Shown here: positions 1 through 4,899 of the stretch, piece after piece | Position numbering within the stretch: the first letter of the stretch is position 1 | Layout of the letters: each line of letters starts with the position of its first letter | Source of the DNA: DALYDP01 sp964541635 | GTDB taxonomy: Bacteria; Patescibacteriota; Gracilibacteria; Peribacterales; Peribacteraceae | Reading direction: 5' to 3' | DNA: 6,344 nt | Assembly (NCBI GenBank): GCA_964541635.1 | Contig: CAZIQM010000055.1 | Coordinates: forward strand, 1-6,344 | The notes under the pieces: generated by a model | Database searches by the model: none | Seen by the model: the letters and a program-made list of their open reading frames with translations, nothing else | What the model was told of the DNA's origin: nothing | Position numbers and translations under genes: made by a program

Positions 1-55
1 CGCACCAGCATCTGCCCCTTAGGAGAGGGCCGTTCTTCTCTTGAACTACGGGGCC
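1..55 (-). tRNA. tRNA-Arg (anticodon CCU), 3' part cut by the window edge
   Basis: Read on the minus strand from 55, the sequence gives a 7-base acceptor strand GGCCCCG, then TA at positions 8-9, a 4-bp D-stem GTTC/GAAC, G26, an anticodon stem GCCCT/GGGGC and the 7-base loop CTCCTAA. The anticodon is CCU, which reads the Arg codon AGG, and it is preceded by U33 and followed by A37-A38. The T-arm and the 3' acceptor strand lie outside the window, so pairing of the acceptor stem cannot be checked. The D-loop, AAGAGAA, is only 7 bases and lacks the usual GG (G18-G19) pair, which is unusual for an elongator tRNA. A promoter-like element sits just upstream. The call as a tRNA-Arg is likely, but a degenerate copy cannot be excluded without the missing third. 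Confidence 0.75.
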
Positions 56-66
56 TTGTACTACGG

Positions 67-95
67 ATAGTGCCCAACGTAGCGGTTGTTGTCAG
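67..95 (-). promoter_or_regulatory. Promoter of the tRNA-Arg gene
   Basis: On the minus strand a -35 hexamer CTGACA (95-90) is followed by a 17-base spacer and a -10 hexamer CACTAT (72-67). The -10 lies 11 bases before the first base of the mature tRNA. Transcription would start a few bases upstream of the tRNA, leaving a short 5' leader for RNase P. A run of seven A residues just upstream of the -35 resembles an UP element. Spacing and position fit a housekeeping-sigma promoter. Confidence 0.6.
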
Positions 96-105
96 TTTTT
101 TTCTG

Positions 106-120
106 GCGCCCTCCGGGCGC
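106..120. repeat. GC-rich 6-bp inverted repeat (hairpin)
   Basis: GCGCCC (106-111) and GGGCGC (115-120) can pair around a TCC loop. On the plus strand the T-run (96-102) lies before the hairpin, and on the minus strand the stem is followed by A residues. It is therefore not a canonical intrinsic terminator in either direction. It sits between the tRNA promoter and the second copy of the tRNA 5' sequence. Confidence 0.5.
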
Positions 121-121
121 G

Positions 122-135
122 TGAACTACGGGGCC
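122..135 (-). repeat. 14-bp direct repeat of the tRNA-Arg 5' end
   Basis: These 14 bases repeat exactly positions 42-55, the first 14 bases of the tRNA-Arg gene (acceptor strand, positions 8-9 and the D-stem 5' strand plus one base), in the same orientation and exactly 80 bp upstream. Beyond these 14 bases the two copies diverge, and no tRNA fold follows this copy. It may be the stump of a lost tandem tRNA, or a duplication scar from an insertion or deletion at the tRNA. Chance is unlikely for 14 bases this close together. Confidence 0.6.
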
Positions 136-175
136 ATGCGCCCAGGGTACCGACTCTTTCCGGCATGGATAGTCT

Positions 176-204
176 TTGTGATCCCTTAATAGCGCTTCGA
201 TACC
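176..204 (+). promoter_or_regulatory. Weak candidate promoter for the 213-539 gene
   Basis: TTGTGA (176-181) is separated by 17 bases from GATACC (199-204), which is followed 8 bases later by the ATG at 213. The hexamers match consensus at four and three of six positions, so each is weak alone. The spacing, and the same -10-to-ATG distance as in the next gene, support a leaderless transcript. If translation starts elsewhere, this call falls. Confidence 0.3.
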
Positions 205-212
205 GTCGTGGC

Positions 213-539
213 ATGCATCAAGAGCTCCAAGAGATGGTATTCGAGGCATACATGAAATTCGCGGACCGTGCGTGTTCGCAGGTGGGCATGTACATGGAAG
301 AGTGCGATTGCTCGCTCCCGGTGGCCACCGCCAGACTGAAATCCCACCCAGGTTTTGTCATTCGTGCCGAACATGCGGAAACCATCGGATCCCTGACCAA
401 ACGGTACCAAATGGAGTGTTCGAAGCTGATGGAGCACACGCTCTTTCGCTTGGGCATCCTGCAACATGAATCCCTCGTGGAACTTATCCGCATGCACATG
501 AAGAAGACGTTCGGATTGGAGCCGCCCGTGTCGCAATGA
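213..539 (+). CDS. Hypothetical small helical protein, 108 aa, Met/Cys-rich
   Basis: I do not recognise this protein. It is predicted soluble, with no signal peptide or membrane segment. It appears mostly helical, with charged amphipathic stretches at both ends and one Pro/Gly break (SHPGF) near the middle. It has nine Met and four Cys in 108 residues, including a CDC pair, plus several His, so metal or cofactor binding is possible but is only speculation. The start at 213 was chosen because a -10-like box lies 8 bases upstream. Alternatives are ATG 165, which has no ribosome binding site, and ATG 252, which has GAGG five bases upstream and would give 95 aa. By hand count about 70% of third codon positions are G/C, visibly lower than in the neighbours, so it may be a newer acquisition or weakly expressed. 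The minus-strand readings here look less protein-like. Confidence 0.55.
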   Translation: MHQELQEMVFEAYMKFADRACSQVGMYMEECDCSLPVATARLKSHPGFVIRAEHAETIGSLTKRYQMECSKLMEHTLFRLGILQHESLVELIRMHMKKTFGLEPPVSQ

Positions 540-561
540 AGGACCAAGGATCTTGCGGCGG

Positions 562-570
562 TGGTATACT
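562..570 (+). promoter_or_regulatory. Extended -10 promoter of the SLH protein gene
   Basis: TGGTATACT is an extended -10 element: TG-N (562-564) followed by TATACT (565-570), five of six matches to TATAAT. Only eight bases separate it from the ATG at 579, so transcription would begin at or within a few bases of the start codon and give a leaderless mRNA. No good -35 hexamer is seen 16-18 bases upstream, which is usual for extended -10 promoters. No Shine-Dalgarno sequence is present. Confidence 0.6.
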
Positions 571-578
571 CAGGCCCT

Positions 579-2240
579 ATGAAGAAACACCTCGCACTCA
601 TCACGGTTCTCTCCCTCCTTCCCGTCGCGGCATTCGCGCTGGATTTCCAGCACGGTGACGACGACTACAGCGACGCCGGCAAGTTTTCGACCGCCGAGCG
701 GGCCGCGATCAGCGTCCTGACCGAGGTCGGAGCGGTCCAGGGGAATCCCGACGGGAGCTTCGCCCCCAGCCGCACGCTCAACCGCGCGGAATTCACCAAA
801 ATCGCGCTGCTCAGCATGCACGTCGACGTCTTCGACGACGACGCCTCCGCCTGTTTCCCCGACGTCCCGAAGGACGCGTGGTTCAGCCGCTACGTGTGCA
901 AAGCGAAGAAGGACGGCGTCGTGCAGGGAAATCCCGACGGGCTCTTCCACCCCGAGCGCCCGGTGAACGACGCGGAAGCCACCAAGATCCTCGTGGAGTT
1001 GGCCGGCTACACGCTGCCCGAACCCTCCCCCACCGAGCGGTGGGCCTGGTACACGGCGTACATCCGCGCGGCGCAGGAGCACGGCGTGGCGCTGCCCGGC
1101 AGCATCGAGCCCGATCATGAACTGACCCGCGGACAGATGGCCCGCCTCGCGGCCGCGTTCGTCGCGGAGGCGAACGGGGAGCTTGATGACTACCGCGATG
1201 CCGAGAAGGGGCGCTTCGCCCCGGCGTCGTCGTCTTCCTCGTCGCAGGAATCCGAAGCGTCGTCCGTGAGTTCGTCTTCCTCGTCCTCGTCGTCCTCAAG
1301 CTCGGTGAAAACGTCGCAGCTCCCCGCCAAAAACAGCTTCCTGCTCGCCGGCGAGCGCACGCCGCTCATCCTGGGCGGCACCACGGAGAGCGCCGACGAA
1401 GCCTCCTACCTGCGCGTCGTGAAGTTGGTCCTGCGCCGCGAGGTGAACGCGATCGGCAAGGTGTACTTCGTCGAAGACGACGGCGACGTGATCGCGGAAT
1501 TGCAGCCCGCCACCTCGGACAACAGCGACCACCGCAAGTGGGAAGTCACGGTGACCGGCGCGTCGTACCAATTCGCGGCCGACGTGCCGACGAAGGTCGG
1601 CATCGCGTTCGATCTGGATCCCAAGGACGGCGGTGGCTCGAGCAACGAGCTCGTGGAAGTCGAGAGTTTCTCCATGCAGGCGGAGGGCGTCACGTCGGGC
1701 AACACGAAGTACCTCTTCCTCGATAGCCAGGTCTATCCGCAGCACCAGACGGCGTTCGGGAAGCTCACGTTGGCCAAGAGCGTCCTCCCGACGTCCGGCA
1801 CCCTGAAGGTCGGCACGCAGCGCCAGGTCGCGTCGGTGAAGTTCATGGCGGACAGCGCGACCGGGGGCCAGGTGTTCGTGAAAGGCGTCGATTTCCTCCT
1901 GATGGCGTCCGATGTCACGGTCTCGAACTTCAAGATCGGCGACGCCGCGGCGAACATGCTCGCCGACTGCGGCGTGGAGAAGGAAAGCGAGACCCACGTC
2001 GTGTGCCAGATGATCCCGGACGGGCGCGCCTACGTCGGCGGCGAAGGAACGCTTTTGAACCTCTACGCGGACGTGTCGTTGCCCGCGCCGGTCGACGGCC
2101 ACCTCAACTTCGTGCTCTCGGGCCGCGGACGCATCGGGCAGGCGGGTTCGTTCATGTGGACGGACCAGTCCGGCACGTTCAACTGGATCGAAGAAGACGT
2201 GCCGTTCGGCGGCAACACCGGCTGGACCGTGGTCCCCTGA
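579..2240 (+). CDS. Secreted S-layer homology (SLH) domain surface protein with Ser-rich linker
   Basis: This 553-aa protein begins with a Sec signal peptide: MKKH, then a hydrophobic stretch, with likely cleavage after AFA at residue 20. Three SLH motifs follow at about residues 35-80, 92-144 and 155-199. The first two carry the GNPDG turn of the SLH family and the second begins CFPDV. SLH modules normally bind cell-wall polymers, so the protein is probably anchored in the envelope. A nearly pure Ser linker (about 217-242) leads to a C-terminal region of some 310 residues that looks beta-rich and that I cannot assign. All four cysteines fall in two close pairs (92/107 and 464/476), suggesting two disulfides. 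The end, with its WTDQSGTFNWIEE motif, recalls repeat-capped surface proteins of candidate-phyla bacteria; this is from memory and unchecked. ATG 579 is preferred over GTG 561 because it starts the signal peptide and follows the -10 box. Confidence 0.88.
   Translation: MKKHLALITVLSLLPVAAFALDFQHGDDDYSDAGKFSTAERAAISVLTEVGAVQGNPDGSFAPSRTLNRAEFTKIALLSMHVDVFDDDASACFPDVPKDAWFSRYVCKAKKDGVVQGNPDGLFHPERPVNDAEATKILVELAGYTLPEPSPTERWAWYTAYIRAAQEHGVALPGSIEPDHELTRGQMARLAAAFVAEANGELDDYRDAEKGRFAPASSSSSSQESEASSVSSSSSSSSSSSSVKTSQLPAKNSFLLAGERTPLILGGTTESADEASYLRVVKLVLRREVNAIGKVYFVEDDGDVIAELQPATSDNSDHRKWEVTVTGASYQFAADVPTKVGIAFDLDPKDGGGSSNELVEVESFSMQAEGVTSGNTKYLFLDSQVYPQHQTAFGKLTLAKSVLPTSGTLKVGTQRQVASVKFMADSATGGQVFVKGVDFLLMASDVTVSNFKIGDAAANMLADCGVEKESETHVVCQMIPDGRAYVGGEGTLLNLYADVSLPAPVDGHLNFVLSGRGRIGQAGSFMWTDQSGTFNWIEEDVPFGGNTGWTVVP
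1227..1304 (+). repeat. Low-complexity Ser-codon tract inside the SLH protein gene
   Basis: Twenty-six codons encode almost only Ser, broken by QESEA and V. The codons are a mix of TCG, TCC, TCT, TCA, AGC and AGT rather than a pure repeat, although short TCGTC units recur. The mixture suggests selection for the Ser-rich protein segment. Such tracts can still vary in length between strains by slippage. Confidence 0.8.
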
Positions 2241-2243
2241 TCA
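2238..2243. other. Abutting stop codons of the SLH gene and comM (TGATCA)
   Basis: The plus-strand stop TGA (2238-2240) touches the minus-strand stop (2241-2243, read TGA in reverse), forming the palindrome TGATCA with no intergenic base. No terminator hairpin with a T-run is visible around it, so each transcript probably runs into the opposite gene. Confidence 0.9.
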
Positions 2244-3740
2244 CTCCAAACCGATCGGTTGGCGATATTGCAACGCCTCGGCCACGTGCCGGGGCGTTAT
2301 CGCGTCGGCGCCTTCGAGGTCGGCCACCGTGCGCGCGACCTTGATGGCGCGGTGGTAGCTGCGGGCGGAGAGGCCCAGCCGCCCCGCGGCCTGGCGCAGG
2401 AGCGTCTCCGAGGCGTCGTCGAGCGCGCAGAACTTCTGCAGGTCGCGGATGCTCATTTCCTTGTTGGTCGAAATCGGCATGCCGGCGAACCGCGCGCGTT
2501 GGCGTTCGCGGGCCGAGACGACCCGGCGCAGGATCGCGTCCGTGGTTTCGCCCGTGCGGGCCCTGCGGTGCGACAGATCCTCGAGCGGCACGGGTTGCAC
2601 GTCGATCGTGAGGTCGATGCGGTCGAGGAACGGCGCGCTGATGCGCCGTTTCATCGTGGCGGCGGTGGCGGCAGCGTGCGCGGGCGGGTTCATGGCCGCG
2701 ACGAGCAACACGTCCGCGGGATAGGTGGCGCTCCCCTGCACGCGGTTGATGGTCACCCGGCGGTCCTCCAACGGCTGGCGCAGCACGTCGAGGACGTTCG
2801 GCGGGAACTCGGCCACTTCGTCGAGGAAGAGGACGCCCCGGTGCGCGAGGCTGATCTCGCCCGGGCCGGGCACTTGGCCGCCGCCCACGAGCGACGTGCC
2901 GCTGGCGGTATGGTGCACGGAACGGAAGGGGCGCTGCCGCACGAGCGGCGTACGCGCTGAGAGCAGGTTCGCCACCGAGTACACCTGCGTGACCTCGAGC
3001 GATTCCTCGGGCGAGAGCGGCGGCAATATGCCGCGTAGCGCCTGCGCCAGGAGCGTTTTGCCCGATCCGGGCGCGCCGCTCATCAGGACGTTGTGGCCGC
3101 CCGCAGCGGCGATTTCCAGCGCGCGTTTCGCCTGTTCCTGGCCGCGGATGTCGGCGAAGTCGACCGTCACGTCGCTCGCGGCGCTCGACGCCGGCGGATC
3201 GAACGCCGGTGCCGCGCGTTCGCCTTTGAGGATGGCCAGGAGATCGTTGAGGCATTCCGCCGCCACCACCGTGACGCCCGGGACGAGCGACGCTTCCGCG
3301 CCGTTCACCGCGGGCACGATGAGCGTCTTGATGCCGTGGTCGCGGCACGCGATGGCCGCGGGCAGCACGCCCGTGACGTGCCGGAGGCCGCCGTCGAGCG
3401 CGAGCTCGCCCATCACGGCGGTGCTCTTCAGCGCGTCGTCGGGGAGTTCCAGGAGTTCGTGCGCCAGGAGGAGGCCGATGGCGATCGGCAGGTCGTAGCG
3501 CGGCCCGACCTTCTTGAGGTCCGCGGGCGCCAGGTTGATCGTGACGTTGCGGCCCGTCGGCAGCTTGAACCCGCTCGAGCGCAGCGCCATGCGGACGCGC
3601 TGCTTGCTCTCCTGCACGGCGGTGTCGCCGAGGCCGACGATGGTGATGCAGCTTTCGCCCGGGGCGGAACCGATTTCGACCGTCACGCGTTCGGGCTGCA
3701 AACCGAGCATGGGAGGAAAAGAAAGTGGGTGTACTCTCAT
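2241..3740 (-). CDS. comM: ComM/YifB family AAA+ ATPase (Mg-chelatase-like)
   Basis: This 499-aa protein has the full ComM/YifB layout. The N-terminal ChlI-like domain carries TIVGLGDTAVQES and NLAPADLKK. The AAA+ core has Walker A GAPGSGKT (about residues 222-229), the HHTASGTSLVGGG segment, Walker B VLFLDE (about 303-308) and LDRIDL. A C-terminal Mg-chelatase helical domain follows (about 440-490, SARSYHRAIKVARTVADLE). In bacteria studied, ComM is a hexameric helicase that promotes branch migration of incoming single-stranded DNA during natural transformation. The segment after NP, usually a Cys-bearing insert, is shortened and has no Cys. The start is uncertain: ATG 3740 best matches the family N-terminus; ATG 3710 would shorten it by 10 residues; GTG 3797 adds residues unlike the family. 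It ends tail to tail with the SLH gene and is divergent from yraN, with paired dyads between them. Confidence 0.93.
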   Translation of the reverse strand: MRVHPLSFPPMLGLQPERVTVEIGSAPGESCITIVGLGDTAVQESKQRVRMALRSSGFKLPTGRNVTINLAPADLKKVGPRYDLPIAIGLLLAHELLELPDDALKSTAVMGELALDGGLRHVTGVLPAAIACRDHGIKTLIVPAVNGAEASLVPGVTVVAAECLNDLLAILKGERAAPAFDPPASSAASDVTVDFADIRGQEQAKRALEIAAAGGHNVLMSGAPGSGKTLLAQALRGILPPLSPEESLEVTQVYSVANLLSARTPLVRQRPFRSVHHTASGTSLVGGGQVPGPGEISLAHRGVLFLDEVAEFPPNVLDVLRQPLEDRRVTINRVQGSATYPADVLLVAAMNPPAHAAATAATMKRRISAPFLDRIDLTIDVQPVPLEDLSHRRARTGETTDAILRRVVSARERQRARFAGMPISTNKEMSIRDLQKFCALDDASETLLRQAAGRLGLSARSYHRAIKVARTVADLEGADAITPRHVAEALQYRQPIGLE

Positions 3741-3745
3741 ACACC
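3728..3745. promoter_or_regulatory. Operator-like dyad 1 (perfect GGTGTA-N6-TACACC)
   Basis: GGTGTACTCTCATACACC has perfect 6-bp half-sites separated by six bases, the form expected for a dimeric repressor or activator. It spans the preferred comM start codon (3740-3738 on the minus strand). If translation instead starts at 3710, it lies in the leader or promoter. The binding protein is unknown; it matches no operator I recognise. Confidence 0.5.
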
Positions 3746-3769
3746 TTCCGTCTCCCGTCCAGCGAAAAG

Positions 3770-3787
3770 GGTGGACACTCGTACACC
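3770..3787. promoter_or_regulatory. Operator-like dyad 2 (GGTGGA-N6-TACACC)
   Basis: This 18-mer matches dyad 1 at 15 of 18 positions, and both are preceded by G. One half-site base differs, so the symmetry is imperfect. It starts exactly 42 bp from dyad 1, about four turns of B-DNA, so both sites face the same side. It contains the candidate -35 hexamer of yraN, so a bound protein should affect yraN transcription. Confidence 0.5.
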
Positions 3788-3800
3788 ATTCGTTCACAAT
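3772..3800 (+). promoter_or_regulatory. Promoter of yraN
   Basis: TGGACA (3772-3777, five of six matches to TTGACA) is followed by a 17-base spacer and CACAAT (3795-3800, four of six matches to TATAAT). The -10 ends six bases before the yraN ATG, so the transcript would start at or next to the start codon. No Shine-Dalgarno sequence is present. The -35 lies inside dyad 2. Confidence 0.55.
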
Positions 3801-3806
3801 AGCGGC

Positions 3807-4175
3807 ATGCAGCGCGAATCAGGCTACTTCTCGCGGGTACGCGGTTCCCAGGGCGAATCGCTCGCCGTGCGCCATCTGAAGGGCCGCGGCATGAGCGTCC
3901 TCGGGCGCAACGTCCGCCTGGGCCGCGACGAGATCGATATCGTCGCCTTCGATCCCCTCGACCGGTGCGTCGCGTTCGTCGAAGTGAAACTGCGCACCAA
4001 CGGCGCGGACTACCACCCCTCGCTCAACATGACGCGCCACAAACGCAGGGTCATGCTTCGCGCCGCGCGCAGGTGGGTGGCGGACCAAGGCTACGACGGC
4101 GGTTACCGGTTGGACGCCGCGTACGTTTCCGGCAACGCGGTGGAGTACGTCGTGGACCTGGATCCGATGCAGTGA
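3807..4175 (+). CDS. yraN: YraN/UPF0102 family protein, endonuclease-like fold
   Basis: This 122-aa protein has the usual length of the YraN/UPF0102 family, which has a PD-(D/E)XK (Holliday-junction-resolvase-like) nuclease fold. Visible motifs are GSQGESLAVRHLKGRG near residues 13-28 with E17, RNVR, the DEIDIVAFD strand with D44 (the family more often reads GEIDLI), and FVEVKLR with E59 and K61. E17, D44, E59 and K61 are the expected metal and catalytic residues, so the active site looks intact. The family's cellular role is poorly defined; nucleic-acid processing is the usual inference. The open frame continues far upstream over antisense comM, but ATG 3807 matches the family N-terminus and follows a -10 box by six bases. 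It is divergent from comM, and yraN and comM are often neighbours in bacteria. Its stop abuts that of the lactonase gene. Confidence 0.9.
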   Translation: MQRESGYFSRVRGSQGESLAVRHLKGRGMSVLGRNVRLGRDEIDIVAFDPLDRCVAFVEVKLRTNGADYHPSLNMTRHKRRVMLRAARRWVADQGYDGGYRLDAAYVSGNAVEYVVDLDPMQ

Positions 4176-4178
4176 TCA
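4173..4178. other. Abutting stop codons of yraN and pgl (TGATCA)
   Basis: The yraN stop TGA (4173-4175) directly touches the minus-strand pgl stop (4176-4178), again forming TGATCA with zero spacing. No T-run hairpin lies at the junction, so the two transcripts probably overlap antisense at their ends. Confidence 0.9.
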
Positions 4179-4886
4179 CCACTTCGTCACCGCGATCGCT
4201 TTGTGGAGCAGGAGGTTCGCGGGCCATTCCAGCACGTTCGCGCCTGTTTTCGTGGTCGCCTCCCACGGCGCCTTTTTGTTCGCGCCGTTCAGCAGGAATA
4301 CCTTCGTTTCGGCGGTGCGCAGCAACGTGAGCGTCGTCGAGATGCGGTCTTTCACCGGGAACTTCGGCGTCCCGTCCGCGTTGAGCGGCGCGGTCGTCGC
4401 GACGGCGAATTCCGCGGCGCTGAGGTCCGCGGGCGTGAGCGGCGGGAAGAGCGAGGCCGTGTGGCCGTCGTCGCCCAGGCCCATGACCACGACGTCCGGG
4501 CCGGCGTCGGGCATCAATTGCCGCAAGTCGTAGTCGTAGAAGCGGGCGCATTCCCCCGGCGCCTTGGACGTGTCGGGCACGTGGCGTTGCAGGTCGGGGA
4601 TCCGCGCGTGCCGGAGGAACGTTTCCTCGATCATGTTCAGGTTGCTGCGGTCGTCGTCGGCGGGCACGCAGCGTTCGTCGACCAGGAAAACGTGGACGGC
4701 GTCCCAGTCGATCGTTTTCTTGCGGCTGAGCTGCTCGTAGACCGGTCCCGGCGTCGATCCGCCCGAGAGGCCGAGGATGCACCGTCCGTTCTTTTCGATC
4801 GCGTGCACGATCGCGCGCTCCAACGCCGTCGCGGCGGCACGGACGAATTCGTCGTGGGAGTCGGTGGGGATCTGGGCGAGCTTCAT
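4176..4886 (-). CDS. pgl: 6-phosphogluconolactonase
   Basis: This enzyme hydrolyses 6-phosphoglucono-1,5-lactone to 6-phosphogluconate, the second step of the oxidative pentose phosphate pathway, in the cytoplasm. The 236-aa protein is normal length for the NagB-fold (DevB/Pgl-type) family. Motifs in order are LSGGSTP (residues 40-46, phosphate binding), WDAVHVFLVDER (61-72), SN at 81-82, GLGDDGHTASLFP (136-148, with the H142 typical of the lactonase active site) and RISTTLTLL near 182-190. The DGHTASLFP form and the location beside zwf favour lactonase over glucosamine-6-phosphate deaminase. The gene starts 13 bases after the zwf stop on the same strand, so it is probably cotranscribed. No clear Shine-Dalgarno sequence precedes its ATG, suggesting coupled or SD-independent initiation. 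It ends tail to tail with yraN. Confidence 0.94.
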   Translation of the reverse strand: MKLAQIPTDSHDEFVRAAATALERAIVHAIEKNGRCILGLSGGSTPGPVYEQLSRKKTIDWDAVHVFLVDERCVPADDDRSNLNMIEETFLRHARIPDLQRHVPDTSKAPGECARFYDYDLRQLMPDAGPDVVVMGLGDDGHTASLFPPLTPADLSAAEFAVATTAPLNADGTPKFPVKDRISTTLTLLRTAETKVFLLNGANKKAPWEATTKTGANVLEWPANLLLHKAIAVTKW

Positions 4887-4899
4887 CTGATCGCGGTAA

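Noticed and set aside
96..120. Intrinsic terminator formed by the GC hairpin and T-run
   Set aside because: The T-run precedes the stem on the plus strand and appears as an A-run after it on the minus strand, so neither direction has the required order.
561..578. GTG 561 as start of the SLH protein
   Set aside because: It would place six residues before a typical signal peptide and start upstream of the -10 box itself.
218..604. Minus-strand open frames opposite the 213-539 gene
   Set aside because: They are Cys/Ser/Arg-rich without domain-like pattern and would run through the SLH promoter and start; the plus-strand frame looks more like a helical protein.
2970..2995. Third copy of the GGTGTA-type element inside comM
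   Set aside because: GGTGTACTC occurs here on the minus strand but without the second half-site and within conserved coding sequence (QVYSVA), so it is explained by the protein.
2179..3789. Long minus-strand open frame (536 codons) overlapping comM in another frame
   Set aside because: It is an Arg/Pro/Gly-rich frame with no recognisable domain, as expected of a high-GC shadow of comM.
3093..4175. A 360-residue plus-strand protein ending in YraN
   Set aside because: The first 238 codons are antisense to comM and look like low-complexity shadow; YraN homology begins at ATG 3807, which has its own promoter.
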